This document shows, piece by piece, positions 15,874 through 24,239 of a stretch of 64,000 nt of DNA. The DNA is from CATQHQ01 sp965243805 (GTDB lineage: Bacteria; Gemmatimonadota; Gemmatimonadetes; Longimicrobiales; Gaopeijiaceae). Below the pieces are notes generated by a model. The model ran no database searches and was not told where the DNA came from. It worked only from the letters and a program-made list of their open reading frames with translations. Position 1 is the stretch's first letter; every line of letters starts with the position of its first letter. The translations under genes were made by a program, and so were the position numbers. Location of the stretch: positions 434,001 to 498,000 of the forward strand of contig OZ251577.1 in the NCBI GenBank assembly GCA_965243805.1, written 5' to 3'.

Positions 15874-16741
15874 GGCGGCTGGCGGCAACGGGGTGCGCGG
15901 CAGCGGGGCGATCGGAGGCAGTGGGGCGGTCGGAGGCGGGGCGGTCGGAGGCAACGGGGTGCGTGGCGGAGCGCAGGAACCGGAAGGAGTCGGGGCGGCG
16001 ACCGTCCAGCAGGTGGAAGGTGACGAAGTCGTCGAGGAGGGAGAGGTGGGCCGGGGCGGCGGGAGCCTCGGCTGGGGCGTTGTCTGTTGGGCGGGCGTCG
16101 GCCAGGGGGACGGCGGAGGCGTCTCCTTGCAGGAAGCGGGCGACTTGGGCTCGGGCACCGGGTCCGATCCGCCGCGATCCCTCGGGGGCGTGGCACGACG
16201 GGCAGCGGACGCCTCCGGCATCCAGGTCGAAGCGGGCCATCTCGTCGCTCTCCAGGGTCCGGCCGCAGCCGGTGCAGGCCGACAGTTCGGGACCGAAACC
16301 GAACACCTGGACGATCGACCAGCCCAGGGCCAGCGCCTCGGCCGCCAGGGCATTGGGCGTTGCCGCTTCCAGGCGGTCCAGGCCGCGGGACAGCAGGTCG
16401 TACAGGCCAGGGTGGGGCTCTTGGTCCGCGTGCCAAAGCACCAGTTCGGCTGCGAGGGAAGCGCCCGCCAAGCGCTGAAGGTCCGCGGCGAGGCCGATGC
16501 GAGCCTTCTTCGGCGTGAACTCGCGGAGGGACTGAAGCTCCCGAGTGTCGCGCACCGCGATCACCGCTACGCCCTCGCTGAAGGTGCCGAGCGCACCTCG
16601 TGCCTTCGACGCTCCTCTGCGGACCCCCCGGGCCATGACCCCCACCAGGCCCAGGACCCGGGTGTAGAAGCGCAGCACCTTGCTGCTCTCCGAGAAGGGA
16701 TGCGCCCGGAGGAGGATCGCCGGGGTGGTCGTCGGGGACAC
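15854..16741 (-). CDS. recO: DNA repair protein RecO
   Basis: Recombination mediator that works with RecF/RecR to load RecA on SSB-coated DNA. A 295-residue protein with an N-terminal OB-fold (residues 1-80, TPAILLRAHPFSESSKVLRF, RGVRRGASKARG), a helical domain, and a Cys4 zinc site (ACTGCGR...VRCPSCH, around residues 155-185). The last ~40 residues are a low-complexity tail of repeated ASDRP units with no counterpart in typical RecO. Translation runs into selB with a 20-base overlap. Confidence 0.93.
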   Translation of the reverse strand: MSPTTTPAILLRAHPFSESSKVLRFYTRVLGLVGVMARGVRRGASKARGALGTFSEGVAVIAVRDTRELQSLREFTPKKARIGLAADLQRLAGASLAAELVLWHADQEPHPGLYDLLSRGLDRLEAATPNALAAEALALGWSIVQVFGFGPELSACTGCGRTLESDEMARFDLDAGGVRCPSCHAPEGSRRIGPGARAQVARFLQGDASAVPLADARPTDNAPAEAPAAPAHLSLLDDFVTFHLLDGRRPDSFRFLRSATHPVASDRPASDRPTASDRPAAAHPVAASRHVPDQP

Positions 16742-16760
16742 GGAAGTCCGCTGCTCGCGC

Positions 16761-17744
16761 CTAGCGGTCGAGGCGACGCAAGAGCTGCTCGCGCCTGTGC
16801 TGGTACTCGCCGGCGCCGACCTTGCCAGCGCTCATGGCTTCGTCCAGCTCGGCAATCTCCAGGACCGTCTTCCTTCGCGCCGTCGCCACGGGAAGCGCGC
16901 GTCTTCGGTGCACGCGCATCGCCGCGAACGCGCCCGCGACGGCCAGCACCACTGCCAGCGCCGCGGCGAGGACCGGGATTGACGCCACCGGGACCGAAGC
17001 GGACCCGGGGCGCAGGACGACGGTGGCCGGCGCCATCTCGCGTCCCGCAAAACGCCGGTACGTGCCTCCGTCCAGCTCGACCGGTTCGGCCGGGGCCAGC
17101 CCCTCGACGACAAGGTCGCCCGCCGGCTCGCGGACCAGCAGCTCCATGGAGGCGGTCGCGCCCTCCAGGGGAATGCGGACGACGTCGCCGGGGAGCCGGT
17201 AGCGGAAGAGGTAGACGCTCTCGCCCGGGCGGAGCGCGGAGGAGACGTGCACCCGTCCGTCGGAGAAGCTCGTCGCGTCCGGGGAAAGGTCGCTCTCGCC
17301 CACGGCAAGCTCCACGGCGCCCGGCGGCATGGAGTAGGACCAAGTGGCGCCCTCCGGCCCGGACACCAGGGTCGCGGCGCTCGTGTTGCGCAGCTCGAAG
17401 AGGTCCAACGCCCGCCAACCGGGGCCCGGGTCTGCCGGCTCCAAGAAGAGGTTCCGGACGCGGACGAGCGGCGGCGCGGTACTGGCTTCGGCGGTGGGGT
17501 ACGCTTGGATGGTGTAGAGGGCACCCGGCTGGGGAGCCTCGGTAATCGCCGGGCCGAAGTACAGCACCTCGTCCCAGCGCACGGAGACGAAGTAGGCGTC
17601 GGTCCCGTCGGGAGCGGGCGGATCGGCGATTCGCAGCAGGAAGGTGCCGTCGGGGCCGACCGTCGCACTGTCCACCTCGCCCGTGAAGAACGCCGAGACT
17701 CGGTGAAGGACCACCGTGCCGCTGTCGGCGAGCGCGTCGGCCAC
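16761..17744 (-). CDS. Membrane-anchored protein with extracytoplasmic beta domain, unknown function
   Basis: From GTG 17744 the protein has 327 residues: a beta-rich region with carboxypeptidase-regulatory-like character (VSAFFTGEVDSATVGPDGTF), a second beta domain, one membrane helix (VPVLAAALAVVLAVAGAFAAM reduced form near residue 260-280) and a ~45-residue charged cytoplasmic tail (ELDEAMSAGKVGAGEYQHRR). The true N-terminus is probably longer. The same frame stays open upstream and encodes a signal peptide (VPALVLILCRPAGAVAA) and a Pro/Gln-rich spacer, yet it contains no ATG, GTG or TTG before the stop of the upstream gene. A CTG at 17984 overlaps that stop (CTGA) and would include the signal peptide, giving 407 residues. 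Confidence 0.7.
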   Translation of the reverse strand: MADALADSGTVVLHRVSAFFTGEVDSATVGPDGTFLLRIADPPAPDGTDAYFVSVRWDEVLYFGPAITEAPQPGALYTIQAYPTAEASTAPPLVRVRNLFLEPADPGPGWRALDLFELRNTSAATLVSGPEGATWSYSMPPGAVELAVGESDLSPDATSFSDGRVHVSSALRPGESVYLFRYRLPGDVVRIPLEGATASMELLVREPAGDLVVEGLAPAEPVELDGGTYRRFAGREMAPATVVLRPGSASVPVASIPVLAAALAVVLAVAGAFAAMRVHRRRALPVATARRKTVLEIAELDEAMSAGKVGAGEYQHRREQLLRRLDR

Positions 17745-17980
17745 CCGGAGCTGGCCGGGAAGCGCGAAGCCCGAGGGGTCGAGGTCGGGCGGTGGCTGCT
17801 GGGCGGCCGGCGGCTGCTGGGCGGGCGGCGGTTGCCCGGCAGGCGGTGCGGCGACAGCGCCGGCGGGCCGGCAGAGGATCAGGACCAGGGCCGGGACTGT
17901 CGTGACCCAGGCCCGCCGTGTGGTCGGAACGGAGGACGCCGGAGAGGGCGCCCGGGACCCAGTTGGAGTGCGGCTTCGGA

Positions 17981-18487
17981 TCAGCGGTCGAAGCGGCCCA
18001 GGTCCTCGGGACGCATCCTGCGCAGGTGTTCTTCCAGCTCCTCGCCCCTCCGCTGGCGTTCGCCCTCGGCGTGGTCCGTTCCCCCGTCCGCGGACTCGGT
18101 CGCCAAGTGCACCAGCAGGGAGTCGTCCGCGAAGATCCGCGCGTCGGCCCGCAGCGCCAGGGCGATGGAGTCGGAGGGGCGGGCGTCAATGGAGACCACA
18201 TCCCCGCCCCGGTCGATGATCAGCTCGGCGAAGTACGTGCTGTCTTCCACCCTGGTGATCGTCACCCGACGCAGGGCGCCGCCCAACCCCGCCATGATCG
18301 ACACGAAGAGGTCGTGGGTGAGGGGCCGCTGAAGCGCGATGCCCTCCAGCTTCATGGCGATGGCGTTGGCCTCGCTGGGGCCGATCCAGATCGGCAGCAC
18401 TCGGTCGCCATCCGTTTCCTGGAGGAGGACCACCGGCGTCTGGGTCCTCCGGTCGTACCTGACGCTCTGCACCCTGACTTCCTTCAC
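17981..18487 (-). CDS. Bifunctional nuclease (BFN/DUF151) domain protein
   Basis: A 168-residue cytosolic protein with the DUF151/BFN signatures VVLLQETDGDRVLPIWIGP, EANAIAMKLEG, RPLTHDLFVSIM and SIDARPSDSIALALR. Plant and bacterial homologues have been reported with RNase and DNase activity; the physiological role in bacteria is unclear. The C-terminal ~35 residues are charged (GERQRRGEELEEHLRRM) and may form a coiled coil. ATG 18487 is followed by the canonical MKEVRVQSV start. It sits between metK and the membrane-anchored unknown gene, all minus strand. Confidence 0.9.
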   Translation of the reverse strand: MKEVRVQSVRYDRRTQTPVVLLQETDGDRVLPIWIGPSEANAIAMKLEGIALQRPLTHDLFVSIMAGLGGALRRVTITRVEDSTYFAELIIDRGGDVVSIDARPSDSIALALRADARIFADDSLLVHLATESADGGTDHAEGERQRRGEELEEHLRRMRPEDLGRFDR

Positions 18488-18544
18488 CAGCCCTCCTTGC
18501 GGGGGAGGTCGCGTTGCGGGTCGCGTTGGCGGGGGGAGGTCGCG

Positions 18545-19726
18545 CTACAACCCCAGCGCGGCCCTCACGTCGTCCGTCCGGTCGGTCCGCTCCCAGGAAA
18601 AGTACTGGACGGACCGGCCGTCTGCCGCGTTTTGCTCCTCGGGCTCGCGGCCGAAGTGTCCGAAGGCGGCGGTGCGGCGGAAGATGGGAGCCTTCAGGCC
18701 GAGGGCCTTGATGATGCCTTGCGGACGGAAGTCGAAGACCTCTTCCGCTGCCCGGGAGAGCTGGGCGTCGGGGAGGCGTCCGGTGCCGAAGGAGTCCACG
18801 TGGACCTGAACGGGGCGATCGACTCCGATGGCGTAGGCCAGCTGAACCTCGCAACGAGAGGCCGCGCCAGCGGCGACCAAGTTCTTGGCGGCCCAGCGGG
18901 CGGCGTAGGCACCCGAACGGTCCACCTTGGTGGCGTCCTTGCCGGAGAAGGCGCCGCCGCCGTGGCGTCCCACACCGCCGTAGGTGTCCACGATGATCTT
19001 CCGGCCCGTGAGTCCGGCGTCGGCGTGGGGGCCGCCGAGGACGAAGCTGCCGCTAGGGTTGATGTGGTACTGGACTTGGCCGGCGTTCAGGTAGTTGGCC
19101 GGTATCACCGGCTCGATCACTTGCCGCCTGATCGCTTCCTCGATCTCGTGGCGCTCGATGCCGTCGTCGTGCTGGGCGCTCACCACCACCGTCGTCACGC
19201 GCCGGGGCCGCAGGTCGTCGTCGCACTCGAAGGTGACCTGGGCCTTGCCGTCGGGGCGCAGCCAGGGGAGTTCCCGCGATCGGCGGGCGTCGGACAGCCG
19301 CCGAACCAGTTTGTGGGCGTACGACACGGGCGCGGGCATGAGTTCCGGCGTGTCGTTGCAGGCGTAGCCGAACATCATTCCCTGGTCGCCGGCGCCGCCC
19401 TTGTCCACTCCGGCGCCGATCTCCCGCGACTGGCGGCCCAGTGCCGAGAGCACTGCGCACGTGGCACCGTCTAGTCCGTACGCCGCGTGGTCGTACCCTG
19501 CCGCGAGGATCGTGTCTCGCGCGACCTGCGGCACGTCCACCTGGGCGTCGGTGGTGATCTCGCCGGCCACGAGAACCATGCCCTTGGCAAGGATCGTCTC
19601 GCACGCCACGCGCCCCTCCGGGTCTTCCGCCAAGATGGCGTCCAGCACGGCGTCGGAGATCTGGTCGGCCAGCTTGTCCGGGTGGCCCTCGGTGACGGAC
19701 TCGGAGGTGAAGAGGCGGCCGCTCAC
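18545..19726 (-). CDS. metK: S-adenosylmethionine synthetase
   Basis: Makes S-adenosylmethionine from methionine and ATP. A 393-residue protein with all three family signatures: SVTEGHPDKLADQISDAVLD, GAGDQGMMFGYAC and the P-loop-like GGGAFSGKDATKVDRSGAY. The start is GTG at 19726 with the standard short N-terminus. The upstream DUF6339/PAPS-like gene ends only 30 bases before it in the same direction, with no visible terminator, so metK may be read through from the accessory operon or have a promoter inside it. Confidence 0.97.
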   Translation of the reverse strand: MSGRLFTSESVTEGHPDKLADQISDAVLDAILAEDPEGRVACETILAKGMVLVAGEITTDAQVDVPQVARDTILAAGYDHAAYGLDGATCAVLSALGRQSREIGAGVDKGGAGDQGMMFGYACNDTPELMPAPVSYAHKLVRRLSDARRSRELPWLRPDGKAQVTFECDDDLRPRRVTTVVVSAQHDDGIERHEIEEAIRRQVIEPVIPANYLNAGQVQYHINPSGSFVLGGPHADAGLTGRKIIVDTYGGVGRHGGGAFSGKDATKVDRSGAYAARWAAKNLVAAGAASRCEVQLAYAIGVDRPVQVHVDSFGTGRLPDAQLSRAAEEVFDFRPQGIIKALGLKAPIFRRTAAFGHFGREPEEQNAADGRSVQYFSWERTDRTDDVRAALGL

Positions 19727-19756
19727 CGGTCCTGCCCGTCGCCGAGCTTCATCATG

Positions 19757-21403
19757 CTACACGCCACACAAGCCATCGCACTCCTCCGCCATTACGTCGT
19801 CGTAGTTTCGCGCCGCACTGAAGTCCACCGCCTCGAGCGGCTTCCGGGACCTGTGAAGATAAGCCCGACCGCCCTTGGCTGTGATGGCCCCGCTCACCAC
19901 GGGGTCGGCTCGAAGCGCGGAGTCCACCTCCACCGCCTGCTGGAAGGACGCCGGGTCGCTCTCCGCCAGCCGCTTCCACTCCGAATCGCTCTTGTAGGGG
20001 CACCCGATGCACGAGCTGCGCGGCAGGTAGCGCCCTGGGTACCGCTCCATGAACCAAGTCAGCAGCTGGTAGCGGGTGAAGCCTTGCTCGATGAGGGGGT
20101 ACCTTCGGGTGATCCACTCGTCGCGACTGGCCTTCTGGCGCATGCTCTCGTCGGCGCTGATCCCCAGCCACATCTCGACCTGCACGTCCTTGGGCGCGCG
20201 CTTGCCGTGTTCGAGTCCGAGACGGTCTCGCAGCCATGCTTGTATGGGCCGAATCTTGTAGTCGTCGGTGCACTGCCTCTTCGACACGCCCTTGGTGCCG
20301 TCGCTGTTGACCAAGTGAGCGGGGATGCCCAGGTACGGCTTGCCGTTCGGTCGGACGCCGCTGAGCAGGTTGCTTCGGATGTCGCCGGCTCGGACGGTGA
20401 CGACCTCGAAGGAGAGCTGGGACTTGAGCCACTCCAGATGCTCGTACACCTCGGGCGGCTCCCATCCCGTGTCGGCGAAGATCGCCACATCCGGCTTGGG
20501 CAGCCCGTACTCGCCGGAGTCCGCCATCAACGCCAGCACGGTGGACTGCACCCCGGCCCCCAGGTTCAAGGACCTGAAGGGGGCGCGGCCGCGAAGCTTG
20601 GTGCGGTCCCTGACCAGCTCCGGGTCGCTCATGATCTCGTCGACGCGCTCCAAGACTCGCCTTCGTATCTCCGCACGGGGCATCACGTCCAGCAGGTAGG
20701 TGCCCGACAGCAGGTTGAGGTGCTTGGTGAGCGCGTACAAGCCCTTCTGCGCCGACATCCCGACCGCTTCGTTCAACAACGCGCGGACGACCTCCGCCAG
20801 CACAATCGGACTGCGCAAGTAGTTGTACTTGGAGACCAGGATGTGGTAGTGCACCGCGTACTTGGCAAAGTTCTCCAGCGCGTCCTCGGCCGTGAACGCG
20901 CCGCCGGAGGCGTCGGCAGCCTTGATTGCGGTGTGGGCGATCCACCACAGGCGACTGGCCGTGTTGTACATCCACAGGCCTTCGCGGGGATTGTCCACGA
21001 ACCAGTGGCTCTGGACATAGTTCTCCGGCTTCGTGTTCGTTTGGATCCGCCATCGCTTCAGACTGTATGCGTGCATCTTGAAGTGAGTGATCCACGCCCA
21101 CATGCGTTCGTCCGTGGCCACCTTCGGGGTAACGCCTTGGAGGTTGAGGTAGAACGACAGCGCCTGATCGTCTCCCCGGTGTGGTGCTCCCTTCTTCACC
21201 GGCCGAAGGTTGATCAGCGCCGTTGACGCTACCCCTGTCTCCTCGGTGTAGTCCTCGATCCCCTCTTCCCGAAGCACGGCCGCAAAGTCCGTGGCGGGGT
21301 CGAGCCAGAGTGCCGGCTTCTGTTCCGCGACATCCTTCAGCCGGTCGTACGCCTCCTGCGTAAACCGGTAGATCGGAATGGGAACTGCCTGCCTACTGGT
21401 CAT
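19757..21403 (-). CDS. DUF6339-like domain fused to PAPS-reductase-like PP-loop domain (third gene of accessory operon)
   Basis: A 548-residue two-domain protein. Residues ~1-270 resemble DUF6339 (ATDERMWAWITHFKMHAYSL, KPENYVQSHWF, NTASRLWWIAHTAI), a family of unknown function common beside DNA-modification and defence genes. Residues ~277-548 are a phosphoadenosine-phosphosulfate-reductase-like domain: PP-loop LNLGAGVQST (279-288), DVAIFADTGWEP, KRQCTDDYKIRPIQ (Cys378), and CIGCP (Cys465, Cys468). Related domains include DndC, which activates sulfur chemistry on DNA, and stand-alone phage proteins of unknown role. ATG 21403 is chosen for its GGGGAGG box at 21408-21414. An in-frame GTG at 21436 lies inside a junction repeat. 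Function in defence or nucleic-acid modification is inferred from domains and neighbours. Confidence 0.8.
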   Translation of the reverse strand: MTSRQAVPIPIYRFTQEAYDRLKDVAEQKPALWLDPATDFAAVLREEGIEDYTEETGVASTALINLRPVKKGAPHRGDDQALSFYLNLQGVTPKVATDERMWAWITHFKMHAYSLKRWRIQTNTKPENYVQSHWFVDNPREGLWMYNTASRLWWIAHTAIKAADASGGAFTAEDALENFAKYAVHYHILVSKYNYLRSPIVLAEVVRALLNEAVGMSAQKGLYALTKHLNLLSGTYLLDVMPRAEIRRRVLERVDEIMSDPELVRDRTKLRGRAPFRSLNLGAGVQSTVLALMADSGEYGLPKPDVAIFADTGWEPPEVYEHLEWLKSQLSFEVVTVRAGDIRSNLLSGVRPNGKPYLGIPAHLVNSDGTKGVSKRQCTDDYKIRPIQAWLRDRLGLEHGKRAPKDVQVEMWLGISADESMRQKASRDEWITRRYPLIEQGFTRYQLLTWFMERYPGRYLPRSSCIGCPYKSDSEWKRLAESDPASFQQAVEVDSALRADPVVSGAITAKGGRAYLHRSRKPLEAVDFSAARNYDDVMAEECDGLCGV

Positions 21404-21483
21404 TCGTCCTCCCCACTGGTCATTCGTCCTCCCCACTGGTCATTCGTCCCGTCCTTCGACGGTCATTCGTCCCGTCCTTCGGC
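21395..21483. repeat. Tandem repeats at an operon junction, each containing a stop-start overlap
   Basis: Two 20-bp units (21395-21414, 21415-21434) and two 23-bp units (21438-21460, 21461-21483) share the core GGTCATTCGTCC. On the minus strand every unit carries GACGAATGACC, so each has an ATGA stop/start. The upstream gene stops in the last unit and the downstream gene starts in the first. The ancestral junction was probably a single ATGA overlap that has been multiplied to separate the genes by 59 bases. Confidence 0.85.
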
Positions 21484-22311
21484 AAAGGCGCGCAACGTAT
21501 CTCCGACGGGCTTGTCCATGATCACCTGGGCGTACTCCAGGGCGTTGTTGCTGATTTCTTCGTCGTCCACCGTCACACCCTTCCGCTCCAGGGCGTCGCG
21601 AAAGGCGCGCACCCAGCGGACGTCCGAATGCGATGCGATCTTGCGCAGGCCCTCCACCACGGCGTGCAGGTACACCGACGAGAACAGCATCACGACTTCC
21701 CCGCTGGTCCGTTCGTGCTTGCGAAGCGCTTCGATCCGGTGCTTGTCGTCCTCGTGCAGGTGGATCTTGATCCGTTCTTCATCAAGGTCCACGCTGAACA
21801 CACCGCGCTCGACGCCTTTCGCCTGCACCAAGTCGATCACCGAAAAGGGGCTCCCGCTGGGGTCGATTGCGATTTTGCTCGCCTCCCCCACTGCCAAGAT
21901 CGACGACGGTGGTACGAGAAAGCCGTCGGGGCGGAGCCGCCGGAACTCCCCGGCGTGCTCGGCGGAGGTGAAGCCGGATATCGCCGCTTTGGACACGATG
22001 TACGGGCTGATGAGAAGCTCCTCCGCGTACTGATTCGCATCCACGACCTGCAGGTCGTCTTCTTGGCGCGTTTCCCACGCCTCCCGGGACGATGTTCTGG
22101 TGCAGACCACGAGCACGCAGTAGCTCGCCTTGCCCTCTTTGATCAAGCCTCGGAGGTAGTTGCTGGTGCAGTGGTGCTTGATCGTCAGCCGCAGCTCGGT
22201 GCCGTTGCCCAGGACGGCGGTCGGCATGGTGGCGACGTAGGCGCGGTCCCCGTAGTCGTCGTTCCAGGGCGTGAGCACGGGGTACGGCAGCTGCCGATCG
22301 TTCCACGACAT
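21463..22311 (-). CDS. Unknown protein, second gene of accessory operon
   Basis: A 282-residue soluble protein I do not recognise. It starts 5 bases after the stop of the GHKL gene (ATG 22311), so the two are surely co-translated. Visible features: a beta-rich N-terminal half (LGNGTELRLTIKHHCTSNYL, YCVLVVCTRTSS), a central region with YAEELLISPYIVSKAAI, and an alpha-rich C-terminal half with SGEVVMLFSSVYLHAVVEGL and RAFRDALERKGVTVDDEEIS. No membrane segment, signal peptide or nuclease motif is obvious. The tight linkage to an ATPase and a PP-loop enzyme suggests it is a complex partner or adaptor. Confidence 0.8.
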   Translation of the reverse strand: MSWNDRQLPYPVLTPWNDDYGDRAYVATMPTAVLGNGTELRLTIKHHCTSNYLRGLIKEGKASYCVLVVCTRTSSREAWETRQEDDLQVVDANQYAEELLISPYIVSKAAISGFTSAEHAGEFRRLRPDGFLVPPSSILAVGEASKIAIDPSGSPFSVIDLVQAKGVERGVFSVDLDEERIKIHLHEDDKHRIEALRKHERTSGEVVMLFSSVYLHAVVEGLRKIASHSDVRWVRAFRDALERKGVTVDDEEISNNALEYAQVIMDKPVGDTLRAFAEGRDE

Positions 22312-22316
22312 TGCCG

Positions 22317-24203
22317 TCACCCCACCCGGACTGCGAAATCGCCGATCGGCTGGTCGGTCGCAACGCGCAGCTGAATTCGTTCTTGGCTCTCGGGAACAAG
22401 CGTTGCAACTCCATCGGCAACCTTCACCTTGGTTCCAGGGCCGTCCACCACCTGGGCGGAGACGATTGCAATCGGCGACACCGAATCTCGTTCGGCGCCC
22501 GCCGGAGCCAGCTTGATGGTGATCGGCTCCAAGGCGTCGCCTCGGGGCGTAAAGGCGACCACGGCCTCGGTCTTGCCAACGGGAACGAACCGGATATTGA
22601 CCTTGTTCGGCCGGCGGGATGGGCCAGGGTTCGGGCCGGGGGCGGAGTCCGAGTGTCCGTCGCCAGTGCCGCTTCCAGACGATCCATCGGTGCCAGAACC
22701 CGATCCCCCTTGTCCAGGTCCCGGCTCGGAGTCGTCCCCTGCCACGGGCCTCCGCTGCACAACCTTTCTGATCTCCAGCTGCACGTTCCCTTCCCTGCTG
22801 GGATCCAGTTCGTCCGGGAAGAGGTGGGCCAGCTCGTCGAGGTTGGACGTGTCGCCGAAACGGTCGATGTTGGCTTTCTTGTCGATGATGTCGCGCACGA
22901 GGCCGCGGGCCTTCCGAAAAACCCTTTCGGCTGCGCGCTTGCTGGCCTCGTCCGGCAGTTCGCCGGGGGACACCGAGTCGTGACTGGGGGGCTCCATCGT
23001 CCTGACCCACGCGTCCCCACGGTCGGTGGCGGGAACGACCACTGCGGCGTAGTCGGGCCAGAGCGCTTTGTTCACCGGAGCAAGCGGGTTGGTCTTCTGT
23101 TCGCGGCTAGCAGAGATCAGCATGCCGTTTCGGGTGACGTAGGCGGTGCGGCGGGGTCCAGAGCCCATCGTCACATGGACGTCCAGCGCCCCCAGCTTCG
23201 GCACCTTGTCGGTGGTGACGGGATCGGCGTCGCGGATGGCCAGGTAGTATGAGTAGGCGTCCGGAGTGGGTTGTCCCTTGAATAGTTCGCTGAAGAGGTG
23301 GTCGATCGTATCGTGGCTGACCACAACTCTGGCGGGTTCTTCGTTGGAAGACAAAGACGAGGAAGAGATTTCGACGACCAGCTTCCGTTGGTGCACGGCG
23401 CAGAAGAAGTTGCGCAACACTGCGGCGGCCACATCGCGAATCCAGTTGGACGAACGCGGGCTGAACCCCAAGACGAAGACGCCGGTTCCTACGTCGGGGA
23501 GGCGGAAGAAGTCGGGGATCTCTCTGGTGACCAGCGGTTGATTATTGGGCAACCGGTAAAAGCCGATGTGCTGCAGGCCTTCGGCAGGGTTGTCGGGATT
23601 CGGATGCGACATAAGCGTCGCCTTTCCCTGCATTCTCTCGACGCGCCCCCGCCTGCGACAGACGAACCGTGTGGAGTAGATCACGGCCTTGGCGTCGGAC
23701 ACGTTCAGCACGGCGTTCTTGCCGATGCCGTACGAGCCGCCGTGGGCGGCGGTGGTCTTCTGTACGGAGCCCTCTTGACGGACCAGCGCGTTCCACTTTT
23801 GGCCCTCCAATCCCGTCGTGCCGGAATCGGTGACCCGCAGGCACGAAATGCTGTCGGCCTCGAGAGCCGTCAGCGCACGCTTGTACATCTCCGCCACCTT
23901 CTCGCCCAGCTCCTCGTCCTCGGCCCGTTCGATGCAGGAGCGCACGTGTGCGGCGAGCTGCGGCGCCCCCACTAGGTCAGGGTCCACGGTCGCTTGGACG
24001 AATTCGACCTTGACCGGTTGCCGCAATCCCGGCTCGCGAGCATCAAGGGAGTTCTGCAACACTTCGCGCACCAACTTGGGAATCGGATCGTCGCTGAAGT
24101 GGGCGCTCGACGGATCCTGGACATAGTCCATTCCACCGTTTCGGAGCGGAAAAAGCCAGGCCGGCGAAGTTTCGGGGGGGGGGGGGGGGGGGGGGGGGGA
24201 CAT
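22317..24203 (-). CDS. GHKL (Hsp90/MutL-type) ATPase with poly-proline phase-variable N-terminus; first gene of accessory operon
   Basis: A 628-residue protein with Bergerat-fold motifs: N-box REVLQNSLDARE (Glu47, Asn51), G1-like VTDSGTTGLEG (Asp126) and G2 GGSYGIGKNAV (155-165). A transducer-like region follows, then helices to ~480, an acidic Gly/Ser linker (GSGSGTDGSSGSGTGDGHSD) and a C-terminal beta domain (~530-628). GHKL ATPases of this shape occur in MutL, MORC and several anti-phage systems; the exact family is not recognised. The start is ATG 24203: codons 2-10 are Ser plus eight Pro from 26 C, then ETSPAW. At this length the frame is open. One base gained or lost would abolish it unless Met25 is used. 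No ribosome binding site is visible at either start. Confidence 0.8.
   Translation of the reverse strand: MSPPPPPPPPETSPAWLFPLRNGGMDYVQDPSSAHFSDDPIPKLVREVLQNSLDAREPGLRQPVKVEFVQATVDPDLVGAPQLAAHVRSCIERAEDEELGEKVAEMYKRALTALEADSISCLRVTDSGTTGLEGQKWNALVRQEGSVQKTTAAHGGSYGIGKNAVLNVSDAKAVIYSTRFVCRRRGRVERMQGKATLMSHPNPDNPAEGLQHIGFYRLPNNQPLVTREIPDFFRLPDVGTGVFVLGFSPRSSNWIRDVAAAVLRNFFCAVHQRKLVVEISSSSLSSNEEPARVVVSHDTIDHLFSELFKGQPTPDAYSYYLAIRDADPVTTDKVPKLGALDVHVTMGSGPRRTAYVTRNGMLISASREQKTNPLAPVNKALWPDYAAVVVPATDRGDAWVRTMEPPSHDSVSPGELPDEASKRAAERVFRKARGLVRDIIDKKANIDRFGDTSNLDELAHLFPDELDPSREGNVQLEIRKVVQRRPVAGDDSEPGPGQGGSGSGTDGSSGSGTGDGHSDSAPGPNPGPSRRPNKVNIRFVPVGKTEAVVAFTPRGDALEPITIKLAPAGAERDSVSPIAIVSAQVVDGPGTKVKVADGVATLVPESQERIQLRVATDQPIGDFAVRVG
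24174..24199. repeat. Poly-G/poly-C homopolymer tract, 26 bases, inside the GHKL ATPase gene
   Basis: Twenty-six consecutive G on the plus strand, beginning one base after the ATG of the GHKL gene on the coding strand. It is the longest homopolymer in the window. In frame when the C count is 2 modulo 3 (26, 29, 23). Long read-length errors are expected at such a tract, so the ON state in this assembly is provisional. Confidence 0.9.
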
Positions 24204-24239
24204 TTGCGGTGCGGCGGAGATGCCAGCTGGGTTAGCTGG

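Noticed and set aside
21395..21483. CRISPR-like short direct repeats.
   Set aside because: Units are contiguous tandem repeats without spacers and lie at a gene junction; no cas gene is present.
24174..24199. All three G runs as pure assembly or sequencing artefacts.
   Set aside because: Exact length may be wrong, but three independent runs each sit right after a start codon on the coding strand, two with conserved flanks; artefacts would not choose that position. Length remains provisional.
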